A DNA stretch of 64,000 bases, from positions 5,799,001-5,863,000 of the forward strand of contig NZ_OZ035533.1 in the NCBI RefSeq assembly GCF_964033635.1. The letters are read 5' to 3'. The stretch is from Chitinophaga sp. MM2321. GTDB lineage: Bacteria; Bacteroidota; Bacteroidia; Chitinophagales; Chitinophagaceae. Under the pieces are notes generated by a model, which saw nothing but the letters and a program-made list of their open reading frames with translations, had not been told where the DNA came from and made no database searches. This document shows, in pieces, positions 37,733 through 46,241 of the stretch; positions within the stretch are counted from its first letter, which is position 1, and each line of letters opens with the position of its first letter. Position numbers and translations under genes: made by a program.

Positions 37733-37740
37733 TACCTTTG
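37733..37740 (+). promoter_or_regulatory. Bacteroidota -7 promoter box of the acyltransferase gene
   Basis: TACCTTTG matches the TAnnTTTG box, 25 bp before the ATG at 37766, in the gap after nadB. A clear TTTG -33 box is not seen. Confidence 0.5.
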
Positions 37741-37765
37741 CGTTGCAATTTCAACAATCCGGAAT

Positions 37766-38632
37766 ATGTATTATCTGCTGCTTGCATTTTGTTATAGTTT
37801 TTCAATACTGCCTTTCCCGGTGCTTTATTTCATCAGCGACATCTTGTATGTGCTGGTGTTTCATGTATTCGGCTACCGCAAAAAAGTAGTACTGACCAAT
37901 TTAAGACAGGCCTTTCCGGATAAGTCGCCGGAAGAAATTACGCGGCTCGCAAAAAAATATTACCGCAACCTTACAGATATGATGGTGGAAACCATCAAAC
38001 TCCTGACCATGAGCAAGCAAGAGCTCCAGGACCGCTTCCAGTGCGACCTTACCGTACTACATCAGCTCCATGCACAGGGTAAGAGCTGCCAGTTGCACCT
38101 GGGTCACAACTTCAACTGGGAATGGGCAAACCTCTTTTGTATGCAGGGCGTACAGTTTCCTTTTCTCGTCGTATACATGCCTCTCAGCAGCAGACCGGCA
38201 GACAGGATGTTCCGTCATTTCCGGGAGAAGTTCGGCACCCACCTCATTCCTGCCAATGATATGAGCAACGGCATGAAGCCCTGGATGAACAAACAATACC
38301 TGATCGCTTTGGTGGCAGACCAGAACCCCGGCAACCCGCGCCGTTGCTACTGGTTTCCCTTTCTCAATAAAATGACCGCATTTTACAAGGGTCCTGAAAT
38401 GGCCGCTAAAAGAAATAATATCCCCGTTGTATTTGCAGACATCCGGAAAATAAAACGTGGTTACTATAAAGCTGAATTAAAGCTCGCATTTGAAGAACCC
38501 CAACAGGAGCCGGACGGGAAGATCACCCAGGCATTCGTGGAATACCTCGAAAAAAATATTCATGAGCAGCCCGAAGTATGGGTGTGGAGCCACAGGAGAT
38601 GGAAACACAAATATGAAGAGCAGCATAAATAA
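37766..38632 (+). CDS. LpxL/HtrB-type lysophospholipid or lipid A acyltransferase
   Basis: Inner-membrane acyltransferase of 288 residues. One N-terminal membrane segment (about 1-30) is followed by NLRQAFPDKSPEEI, the catalytic H-x4-E motif in GHNFNWEWAN, YMPLSSRPADRMFRHFREKFG, and VADQNPGNPRRCYWFPFL, all landmarks of LpxL/LpxM-like enzymes. It should transfer an acyl chain to a lipid A precursor or a related lipid. It has its own probable promoter and ends at a strong hairpin, so it is likely monocistronic. Confidence 0.92.
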   Translation: MYYLLLAFCYSFSILPFPVLYFISDILYVLVFHVFGYRKKVVLTNLRQAFPDKSPEEITRLAKKYYRNLTDMMVETIKLLTMSKQELQDRFQCDLTVLHQLHAQGKSCQLHLGHNFNWEWANLFCMQGVQFPFLVVYMPLSSRPADRMFRHFREKFGTHLIPANDMSNGMKPWMNKQYLIALVADQNPGNPRRCYWFPFLNKMTAFYKGPEMAAKRNNIPVVFADIRKIKRGYYKAELKLAFEEPQQEPDGKITQAFVEYLEKNIHEQPEVWVWSHRRWKHKYEEQHK

Positions 38633-38663
38633 TAACGGACCAGGCTAAGCCTGATCCGTTATT
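38631..38663. terminator. Bidirectional terminator
   Basis: 16-bp stem with one G-U pair (38631-38646 with 38648-38663) overlapping the stop of the acyltransferase gene. It also faces the convergent sulfur enzyme gene. Confidence 0.85.
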
Positions 38664-38688
38664 ATTTATCTTTTTATGTAAAGCCGGT

Positions 38689-40092
38689 TTAATTCAGTAC
38701 ACTCTTTTCCTGTATCACTTCCAGCCCTTTTTCATCTTTCATTTTGTTGTAGCCACCTTCTACATTACGCAGGTTGTGAATACCTTCCCTTTTCAGGATA
38801 GAACAGGCAATGATGCTGCGGTATCCGCCCTGGCAATGTACATACAGGTTATGATTTTCATCAAAATCAGCCATGGTACCGGGATCTGTCATATCTCCCA
38901 GTGTGAGATTGATAGATCCTTTAATATGACCGCTGGCATATTCAGCCGGCTTGCGTACGTCTACAATCACCAGGTTTTCATCATGTGGTAAATCCATGGC
39001 CAGTTCATCAGGCTCAATGCTGATGACCATATCCCTGGCTTCGCCGGCAGCTTCCCAGGCAGGATAACCACCATTCAGATAGCCGTTCACGTTATCAAAA
39101 CCAACGCGGGCCATTCTTACCACCGTTTCTTCTTCTTTTCCGACAGGTGTTACCAGTATAATTTCTTTATCAAAAGGTAAAAGGCTGCCTGCCCATTCCG
39201 CAAAACGGCCTTCCAGGCCAATACTGATAGATCCGGGTACAAAGCCATCCCCGAACTCAGTGGCGGGGCGGGTATCCAGGATCAATGCGCCTTCTTTGCT
39301 TTTTTGTTTGAACTCCGCAGGTGTGAGTGGTTGCATCGCTTTTTTCATGATGCCCTGCAAAGCGTCATACCCTTCTTTATTTATTTTGGCATTGATAGGA
39401 AAGTAAGAGGGCGGCGTGGTTAATCCACTGGTTACTTCTTCAATGAATGCTTGTTTATCCGTTGCCAGCAACGCGTAGTTGCTGCTTTTTTCATCACCGA
39501 TGGTGCTGTGCGTATCAGGCCCCAGGTTCTTACCACAGGCCGATCCGGGGCCATGGGCCGGGTACACAATTACATGATCAGGTAATGTTTTGATTTTATT
39601 GTTGAGAGAATCAAACAGCAGATCCGCCAGTTCTTCTTTGGTAAGATCACCGCTGAAAAGATCAGGACGTCCTACATCTCCTACAAACAAAGTATCGCCG
39701 GTGAATAATGCATAAGGTGCTTTCTGTTCATCCAGCAATAAGTAACAGGATGATTCCAGCGTATGACCGGGTGTGTGCAATACTTTCAGGGTAAGTGCGC
39801 CGATGGCAAATTCCTCATTATCTTTTGCTACATATGCATCGAAACCGGTTTCTGCATCAGGGCCAAATACAATTTGTGCCCCCGTGGCCTTTGCCAGTTC
39901 CAGGTGCCCGGATACAAAGTCCGCATGAAAATGCGTTTCAAAAATATATTTAATGGTTGCGTTGCGCTCAGTGGCCAGATCAAGGTACACATCAATATCA
40001 CGCAGCGGATCTATTACCACTGCTACGCCTCCCGATTCAATAAAGTAAGCTGCTTCAGACAGGCAGCCAGTATATAATTGCTTTACGAACAT
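38689..40092 (-). CDS. Metallo-beta-lactamase/rhodanese fusion, persulfide dioxygenase-like
   Basis: Sulfur enzyme of 467 residues. Residues 1-250 are a metallo-beta-lactamase fold of the ETHE1/glyoxalase II type with THFHADFVSGH, a LHTPGHTLES segment and FTGDTLFVGDVGRPDL, which bind a single iron in persulfide dioxygenases. Two rhodanese domains follow. The first (about 265-360) lacks the catalytic Cys (loop TPVGKEEE); the second (about 370-460) has it in HCQGGYRS. Persulfide oxidation plus sulfur transfer is the expected role. An ArsR-type gene lies just upstream on the same strand, behind its own terminator. Confidence 0.9.
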   Translation of the reverse strand: MFVKQLYTGCLSEAAYFIESGGVAVVIDPLRDIDVYLDLATERNATIKYIFETHFHADFVSGHLELAKATGAQIVFGPDAETGFDAYVAKDNEEFAIGALTLKVLHTPGHTLESSCYLLLDEQKAPYALFTGDTLFVGDVGRPDLFSGDLTKEELADLLFDSLNNKIKTLPDHVIVYPAHGPGSACGKNLGPDTHSTIGDEKSSNYALLATDKQAFIEEVTSGLTTPPSYFPINAKINKEGYDALQGIMKKAMQPLTPAEFKQKSKEGALILDTRPATEFGDGFVPGSISIGLEGRFAEWAGSLLPFDKEIILVTPVGKEEETVVRMARVGFDNVNGYLNGGYPAWEAAGEARDMVISIEPDELAMDLPHDENLVIVDVRKPAEYASGHIKGSINLTLGDMTDPGTMADFDENHNLYVHCQGGYRSIIACSILKREGIHNLRNVEGGYNKMKDEKGLEVIQEKSVLN

Positions 40093-40107
40093 GGTATTGG
40101 ATTTTCA

Positions 40108-40115
40108 CAAATTTA
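40108..40115 (-). promoter_or_regulatory. Bacteroidota -7 promoter box of the persulfide enzyme gene
   Basis: On the minus strand TAAATTTG fits TAnnTTTG, 15 bp before the start codon at 40092, giving a very short leader. No TTTG -33 box is visible at the usual distance. Confidence 0.5.
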
Positions 40116-40160
40116 CGGATTATCCTCCGGCCTACTTATGGATAAAATCTATACCAAAAT

Positions 40161-40188
40161 AAAAAAGTAGCCGGATGGCTACTTTTTT
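40161..40188. terminator. Terminator of the ArsR-type gene
   Basis: Perfect 12-bp stem AAAAAAGTAGCC / GGCTACTTTTTT with a 4-nt loop. It ends transcription of the ArsR-type gene before the persulfide enzyme promoter. Confidence 0.9.
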
Positions 40189-40224
40189 ATATAATTCATT
40201 TCCGTATTTAAACGGCTAATAACA

Positions 40225-40584
40225 TTAACCAACAAGTTCTTCCACAAACTTCGCCACCTCAGCAATACGCTGTTTGTTGATGGTGTAGTGGATAAACTTA
40301 CCATCTCTTTCTGTGATTACAATGCCTGCACGCCTTAAAATGGCGAGATGCTGCGATGCTACCGATTGTTCCAGACGCAATTTCACATAAATCTCTGTCA
40401 CAGTCATTTTCTTGTGGTCCTCCAACAGCTTAATCATCTGCTGGCGCAACTTATGGTTGATAGCGCGTAAAACCATAGCAGCCTTTTTGACGGCAATGTA
40501 ATCCAATTTGATCTGGTCTTTTTCATTGTTACCTCTGGAAATAATAAGCGTATTTGAAGAGGTAGTTAATAATGTCTTTTCCAT
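40225..40584 (-). CDS. ArsR family winged-helix regulator without cysteines
   Basis: Small DNA-binding repressor-type protein of 119 residues from the ATG at 40584; the frame is open to 40626, but the extra 14 residues look unrelated. The winged helix is clear: NHKLRQQMIKLLED, then MTVTEIYVKLRLEQSVASQHLAILRRAGIV, then the wing ERDGKFIHYTIN. It has no Cys at all, so neither the metal site of ArsR/SmtB nor the Cys pair of persulfide sensors such as BigR/SqrR is present. Its position upstream of the persulfide enzyme suggests, but does not prove, that it controls that gene. Confidence 0.88.
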   Translation of the reverse strand: MEKTLLTTSSNTLIISRGNNEKDQIKLDYIAVKKAAMVLRAINHKLRQQMIKLLEDHKKMTVTEIYVKLRLEQSVASQHLAILRRAGIVITERDGKFIHYTINKQRIAEVAKFVEELVG

Positions 40585-40798
40585 CGCATAATAGTTTTTA
40601 AAAAATGATGAAATGAAAGGGATCAACGGACAGTAATCGCAAAACAGTTAGATAACAATTGCGGTTATCGATTTATACAAAAATATAATATCTATCACAA
40701 TAAAAAAAATTTCTATACCTTATTTTATCATATATAACCGGTGGATACTTGCAGATTAGATGTAATTTGACGCTCCCATGACAAATAAAACGAAAGTG

Positions 40799-41476
40799 TT
40801 AGGGTTTTTGAGGGGAGAAAAAGGGCTTTAAATAAAACGGGCTGAAATAAGCGAGGTCAACAAATTCATTTTTGGAGAAAGCCTGCTCTGCGAGTGGCGC
40901 CATATGTGCAGCACTCATCTTGTATGTTACAAAAATAGCATTGGTAGTAGCTGGTAACAGCTGCTCCCACTTAGGGCTTCCATCGCCAAAAAAGCAAATC
41001 TTTCGCTGCGCCAGCATTTCCTGAAAAGAGGAAGCCTCCAGGATCAGTGCCTGTGGCGGCATCACAGGATTTAAATCCGCATCATATACCGCTGTAAATA
41101 CTTCCTGCCGGCGGGCATCCAACATAGGGCAATAATATACCGTATCATCTTTCAATGCATCTTTTAATCCCTGCGCCATCATATGTAGCGTGGAAATGGC
41201 CAACAAAGGCTTATCCCAGGCGTAACACAGCCCTTTGGCGGTAGCCACGCCTACACGTAAGCCTGTGTAAGAGCCCGGCCCTGCACTCACCGCAATGGCA
41301 TCCAGCTCCGCTGCCGTAACCCCCTGATCTTTTAACAGCTGCTGTATAAACAGCACCATCGTAGCTGCATGGTCCTGCTGTTTCTCATTTACCAATGTCT
41401 GTAAAGGCTGTCCATCCCGCGCCAGGCTCACAGAACCTGTAGTAGTAGCGGTATCTATGTTAAGTATCAGTGCCAT
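40799..41476 (-). CDS. tsaB: tRNA t6A biosynthesis protein TsaB
   Basis: Partner of TsaD in making the t6A37 modification of tRNAs that read ANN codons; cytoplasmic, 225 residues. N-terminal ILNIDTATTTGSVSLA, then QDHAATMV and the family hallmark SAGPGSYTGLRVGVATAKGL. As usual for TsaB, the metal-binding histidines of TsaD are missing, fitting a scaffold role. It lies 8 bp downstream of the 3-hydroxyacyl-CoA dehydrogenase-like gene, so the two form an operon. Confidence 0.94.
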   Translation of the reverse strand: MALILNIDTATTTGSVSLARDGQPLQTLVNEKQQDHAATMVLFIQQLLKDQGVTAAELDAIAVSAGPGSYTGLRVGVATAKGLCYAWDKPLLAISTLHMMAQGLKDALKDDTVYYCPMLDARRQEVFTAVYDADLNPVMPPQALILEASSFQEMLAQRKICFFGDGSPKWEQLLPATTNAIFVTYKMSAAHMAPLAEQAFSKNEFVDLAYFSPFYLKPFFSPQKP

Positions 41477-41484
41477 GTTAATTC

Positions 41485-42147
41485 CTAAATCGCTTCGTAT
41501 TCTGTTTGTAATAATGCAGCCACCTCATAACGGTCATCACCCGTAATGTCGTGTACTGCCTTTAATACTTCGTATACATGCTTCACGCCTATCCTCTCGC
41601 ACCATTCAAACGGACCATAAGGATAGTTTGTACCCAGTCGCATGGAAGTATCTATATCTGCACGGGAAGCAGTGCCTTCCTGGGCTGTAAGATACGCTTC
41701 ATTAATGATCATACACACCACACGGGGTGTTACCATACCTACAGCATCCGCTACCAGCGCATATTCCCAGCCCAACCGATACATAATATCCGCCAGGGTT
41801 GCCTGTTGTCCTTCATCCATTACCGTTACTTCCAATACCGGCATATTAATAAACCCCGGCAGAAAGTTACAGCCCATCATATTAAAGCCCTGCTCAAATG
41901 CATACTGCCCCATGATTTCTGATAAAGACGTTTTCACCATCCCTGCCAGCACCGGCACACCGGGATTCCTGGCATAAATAGCGGCATGCTCCGGCCGGTC
42001 GTCAAATACCAGGTCAATGACCAGGTCATATACCTTGACAGACAAAACCTCCTCCAGGCTTGTTTTCCACTGCACCTCATGTCCGGACAGGTCCCGCTCC
42101 TGTAGTTCCTCATATCGCTGTCCATCTGCTATTATCAGGATATTCAT
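41485..42147 (-). CDS. 3-hydroxyacyl-CoA dehydrogenase C-terminal domain protein with reduced N-terminus
   Basis: Protein of 220 residues. The C-terminal half (about 90-215) is the helical 3-hydroxyacyl-CoA dehydrogenase dimerisation domain: N-F-L-P-G-F, VADAVGMVTPRVVCMIINEAY, and RLGTNYPYGPFEWCERIG. The N-terminal 85 residues are much shorter than the usual ~185-residue Rossmann domain and lack the GxGxxG motif, so NAD binding and dehydrogenase activity are doubtful. It probably descends from a full enzyme. It is first in an operon with tsaB. Confidence 0.85.
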   Translation of the reverse strand: MNILIIADGQRYEELQERDLSGHEVQWKTSLEEVLSVKVYDLVIDLVFDDRPEHAAIYARNPGVPVLAGMVKTSLSEIMGQYAFEQGFNMMGCNFLPGFINMPVLEVTVMDEGQQATLADIMYRLGWEYALVADAVGMVTPRVVCMIINEAYLTAQEGTASRADIDTSMRLGTNYPYGPFEWCERIGVKHVYEVLKAVHDITGDDRYEVAALLQTEYEAI

Positions 42148-42161
42148 GCGCTAAATTTCGG

Positions 42162-42169
42162 CAAACCTA
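42162..42169 (-). promoter_or_regulatory. Bacteroidota -7 promoter box of the HCDH-like/tsaB operon
   Basis: TAGGTTTG on the minus strand matches TAnnTTTG, 14 bp before the start codon at 42147. No clear -33 TTTG at the expected distance. Confidence 0.45.
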
Positions 42170-42402
42170 ACAAAGAATCATTAATTATAGCACATCCCGG
42201 CCCATCTGCTTTTTGTATAAAAGCTGCTTTGGGCCTGATCATCAGGATCCACATACCTACTTCTGAGTATTTTAATCCCACAAATAAAAGGATATCTTAA
42301 GCCGGAATGGCCAGGCGCCAGGAAAAATAATGGAACGGTTATACCATTGATAATCGCCACGAAACAAGATTAAACCCTATCCTGTTACCTGAAAAGTGAA
42401 AT

Positions 42403-43011
42403 ATGCAAAAGGATCAACAGCAAGAACTGCTGCAACGGAAAGCAGTTATGCAAGATAAATTGGCGGTAAAAAATTTTATTACCACACAAATCCTGGATTG
42501 GCTCCCTGTTTATGATTACCTGTTGGCCCATCATATCAGGCATACCTTACGTTATCTGACCTGTACCAACCAGCAACTACAACCTTATTGGGAAGCATCG
42601 CTGGCTCAATTACCACTGGAACCCTATGGTTTCAATACCAGTCAGCTGTATAACGGAGAAGTATACACGATCCTTGAAAAAACGGATCGCCTTTTCCCTA
42701 ATACATATCCCCTGCGATATGTGCCGGATTTACCCGTATTAACAGATGAACTGATACCTCCGGCTGTTGCTTTGGCACAGGCGGTGGATCATTTACAACT
42801 ACCTGATGGGGAAGTATACCTGTTTTACCAGCGGTTTTCCCCGCTGCTAACCATACAACTGTCTGACCTGATAAGACATGCAGATGAACTAATAAACAGC
42901 TGGTATGCAGATACCAGCATCTGTGCGGCAGACGGCAGCTGGATGATTTTTTATTCTATTGAAGATATTTGGTACAGTGGTTATCCGGCTGCAACGGATA
43001 AACACCCATAA
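42403..43011 (+). CDS. Hypothetical protein preceding the caspase pair
   Basis: Soluble protein of 202 residues, with an N-terminal Gln/Lys-rich helix and many aromatic residues (Tyr/Trp) in the second half. No signal peptide, membrane helix or known domain is seen. It ends 13 bp before the first caspase-like gene, and the duplicated unit of the caspase genes begins at its last codons, so it is likely cotranscribed with them. A cytoplasmic companion of exported proteases is possible; nothing in its sequence shows what it does. Confidence 0.75.
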   Translation: MQKDQQQELLQRKAVMQDKLAVKNFITTQILDWLPVYDYLLAHHIRHTLRYLTCTNQQLQPYWEASLAQLPLEPYGFNTSQLYNGEVYTILEKTDRLFPNTYPLRYVPDLPVLTDELIPPAVALAQAVDHLQLPDGEVYLFYQRFSPLLTIQLSDLIRHADELINSWYADTSICAADGSWMIFYSIEDIWYSGYPAATDKHP

Positions 43012-43024
43012 ACTATGATAAGCT

Positions 43025-46000
43025 ATGAAACAATGCTGGTTATTATTTTTAAGTCTTTTTATACTGCTGGAAGCTGGTGCACAGAAAATATCCTTAACTC
43101 CTAAAAGTGGCCATCAGGATCAGATCTATGCGAGCAATATTGCGCCCAATAACAAATATTTTGTATCGTTGGATCTGTCGGGAAGGGCCATCATCTGGGA
43201 TATCGCCAACGCAGCACAAATGATGCAACTGTCGGATGTATTGGCCATTTCCTTTGCCGCAAACAGCCAGTCGCTGTACGTCGTGCATAAAGATAAAACC
43301 TTTTCCCGCGTGGGATTGAATGGCAAGCGTATTGAGTCCTTGTCAGCGCAGGCTTATAAACCCGGCGTAGATAGAGGCCGGGTATTCTATCCTCTTTCCG
43401 GCATTTATCTTACCGACAATTATATTTTTGATATCAGAAAAGGATATCAAAGAAAATTGGGGGTTCCGGAAGGAAACTATGGCGTTGAGCAGGATTATTC
43501 TCCTGTATTAAACCAGATCGCCGTGGCAGGTTTTAATGGCCAGCTATCCCTGATAGATGTTACCACCGGCGCATTTGTACGTCAGATGAAAACAGGCATT
43601 ATCAGAACGCATTCCACGCTTCCAGCCATAAAATTCTCCCGGAACGGTGAATACGCGGTTGTATATAAATATGATACCATGAGCGTTGTTGATATTGCGG
43701 GAGAAAAAGTGATAAAAAAATTTAATAATACTGTCACCGCCGGGTATTATGCAGCCAATCTTTCACCGGATGGCAAAACCTTGGCCTGGATTGAATCAGG
43801 CAAGATCGTTTCTTATAATATTCCGCAAAATAAAGTCAGGTGGAGTACCATCCATCCCTTGACGGAAGACTATGGCTTTATGTCGGGGAAAGGCACTTTG
43901 CAATTTAACGAAGCGGGAGATAAAATACTCGCCGGTTCCGTGAGCAGGTTTATATGGATGGATGCCTCGACCGGAAAAATTGAAAAAGTTTTCTACAGCG
44001 AAAAGGTCAGGTACTTTGATTACCTAACGGTAGATAAGGAGAATATGAAATTTAGCGGGGTGCAAAATGATAAACGCATATTTTCCTGGGACTTACGTTC
44101 CGGGGCCATGGAACCATTTGATACCTCGTTATTATATGCAGCAGAAAGGGTGATAAAAGATGCCGATTTTAGTATCCGGAAATATCCAAGCAAGGGTAGA
44201 AGAAGTGTCAATGTGAGTCCGGATAAAAGATACATCATGAGCTTCCCGGATGAAAAATGTAAAAAAGAGGCTCAATCAGAAATACTGGTATATGACAGGA
44301 TTGCCAAAAAGAATGTGTTTTCGAAACCCTGCGGCATTACGGATGCTTTCTTTGCAAATACTAAACCCTACATCGCGGTGATGGCGGATAGAGATCCTCA
44401 TTTAGATCTGGAAATATATGATTTAACTACGGGTGCAAAAGTCCACACTTTTCCAGCCCTGGATGCTGGCTGGAGTAGTAACTATATGAATTTTTCTCCC
44501 GACGATAAGTACATCTTCACCAGGTCTAAGACCAAAGGATTTACGATCATTGATCTCGAAACCAAAGCAATAACAACAACGCCACCGGGATACATGCAAA
44601 CCTTTAACCCTGAGTTTTATGGTTTCTTTAGGGGATTTACACCGGATGGAAAGTACGTCATGATGGAGCATAAAGGGCTTTATTTCATGGAGCTCGCCAC
44701 CGGGAAAGTAAACACCTCAATGACCCTGCCGATAACGGATGTAAAACAATATCAGGAAGTACAATTCAGTCCTGATGGCAATTTCTTATTTGTGCGTGGG
44801 TCAGTAGGAAATATTCACCTGATGAACTGGCGTACAAAAAAAGTAGTGGCCAACCTCTATCCTGACATCATAAATGGTACCTGGGCGGTCATAGATATGG
44901 AGGGCAGGTTCGATGGTAACAGCAGCGTATTAAGTTCCATGTACCATGCTTCTGACAAAGATCTCGTGCCCCTGGATGCCATGTTTGAAAAATTCTATAC
45001 GCCCAAATTACTGGCGCGTATCCTCAATGGAGAAAAATTAGATCCTATCCCTGATATCAATAACCTGGATAAGGTGCCTGTTGTAGCGATTAAATTCTCC
45101 GAAGGTTCCCGTAACCTTGTTGTGACCGATGAAGATGAAGTGGAAAAGATCATGACCAAAAACGGCAAAGCTACGCTGACCATTACCGCCACGAGTCCGG
45201 GCGATGGCGTTAGCGAAATAAGGCTATTCCGCAATGGTAAGCTGGTAGAAACCACCCGCAACCTGGTGGTGGAAGACGATGTAAAAAGCAAACGTGAACT
45301 CACAAAAACATATACAATCGATCTGGTGGAAGGCGCCAATACCTTTAAGGCTATCGCGCTAAACAATCAGCGTACAGAAAGCAAGCCCGTAGAACTGATC
45401 GCACAATACCAGCCCGATAAACCAGCGCCCAGCGCAGAGAACAGCTTTCAGATTCATTTACTGGTAGTGGGTATCAACACCTATAAGAATCCGAAGTACA
45501 ACCTGAACTATGCGCTCGCAGATGCTACTGCTTTTAAAAATGTAATTGAAGGCGGTGCCAGGTCTTTATTTTCTAAAGTAAATACCCATTTCATCACCGA
45601 TGCATCGGCCAGTAAAGCCGGTATCATAAAGGCTTTTAACGAAATCAAAACGAATGCACGGCCTAATGACCTCTTTGTATTCTATTATGCAGGTCACGGC
45701 GTTTTAAACGATGCCAAAGATTTCTTCCTCGTCCCTCATGATGTAACGCAGATGTATGGAAAAGAAGATGCCCTGGAAAATAATGGGTTCAGCGCATCTT
45801 TATTACAACAATATTCTAAAGAGATAAAAGCACAGAAACAGTTGTTCATATTAGATGCCTGTCAATCTGCCGGCGCGCTGGAAAATGTAATTGGCGCACG
45901 TGGCGCGCTGGAAGAAAAAGCAATAGCCCAGTTGGCCCGGTCCACCGGTACACATTGGCTCACTGCTTCCGGAAGTGAGCAATTTGCGTCGGAATTCGGG

Positions 46001-46207
46001 CAGCTGGGACACGGTGCATTTACCTGGTGTATTTTACAGGCGTTAAAGGGAGAAGCAGATAATGGCGACAAGAAATTAACCATCAAAGAACTGGATGCCT
46101 ATTTACAACACAAAGTGCCGGATGTAACAGAAAAACATCGCGGATCACCACAGTATCCGGCCAGTTACAGTTATGGAAATGATTTCCCGTTTTTCATTGT
46201 TAAGTAA
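43025..46207 (+). CDS. Exported beta-propeller/caspase-like (peptidase C14) protein, copy 1
   Basis: Predicted exported protein of 1060 residues. Signal peptide MKQCWLLFLSLFILLEAGA, then WD40-like blades over about 25-650 (repeated S-P-D/N-G-K-Y, W-D-I/L and Y-D-L-T-T-G segments), an Ig-like beta domain (about 705-800, GVSEIRLFRNGKLVE), and a caspase-like domain (about 815-1055) with catalytic His891 in YYAGHG and Cys946 in DACQSAG. Both catalytic residues are intact. The propeller probably binds a partner or ligand and the caspase domain cleaves a protein target, outside the cytoplasm. It is followed 34 bp later by an equal-length paralogue. Confidence 0.92.
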   Translation: MKQCWLLFLSLFILLEAGAQKISLTPKSGHQDQIYASNIAPNNKYFVSLDLSGRAIIWDIANAAQMMQLSDVLAISFAANSQSLYVVHKDKTFSRVGLNGKRIESLSAQAYKPGVDRGRVFYPLSGIYLTDNYIFDIRKGYQRKLGVPEGNYGVEQDYSPVLNQIAVAGFNGQLSLIDVTTGAFVRQMKTGIIRTHSTLPAIKFSRNGEYAVVYKYDTMSVVDIAGEKVIKKFNNTVTAGYYAANLSPDGKTLAWIESGKIVSYNIPQNKVRWSTIHPLTEDYGFMSGKGTLQFNEAGDKILAGSVSRFIWMDASTGKIEKVFYSEKVRYFDYLTVDKENMKFSGVQNDKRIFSWDLRSGAMEPFDTSLLYAAERVIKDADFSIRKYPSKGRRSVNVSPDKRYIMSFPDEKCKKEAQSEILVYDRIAKKNVFSKPCGITDAFFANTKPYIAVMADRDPHLDLEIYDLTTGAKVHTFPALDAGWSSNYMNFSPDDKYIFTRSKTKGFTIIDLETKAITTTPPGYMQTFNPEFYGFFRGFTPDGKYVMMEHKGLYFMELATGKVNTSMTLPITDVKQYQEVQFSPDGNFLFVRGSVGNIHLMNWRTKKVVANLYPDIINGTWAVIDMEGRFDGNSSVLSSMYHASDKDLVPLDAMFEKFYTPKLLARILNGEKLDPIPDINNLDKVPVVAIKFSEGSRNLVVTDEDEVEKIMTKNGKATLTITATSPGDGVSEIRLFRNGKLVETTRNLVVEDDVKSKRELTKTYTIDLVEGANTFKAIALNNQRTESKPVELIAQYQPDKPAPSAENSFQIHLLVVGINTYKNPKYNLNYALADATAFKNVIEGGARSLFSKVNTHFITDASASKAGIIKAFNEIKTNARPNDLFVFYYAGHGVLNDAKDFFLVPHDVTQMYGKEDALENNGFSASLLQQYSKEIKAQKQLFILDACQSAGALENVIGARGALEEKAIAQLARSTGTHWLTASGSEQFASEFGQLGHGAFTWCILQALKGEADNGDKKLTIKELDAYLQHKVPDVTEKHRGSPQYPASYSYGNDFPFFIVK

Positions 46208-46241
46208 AGGTATCAGGTAATACCATAAACTATGATAAGTT

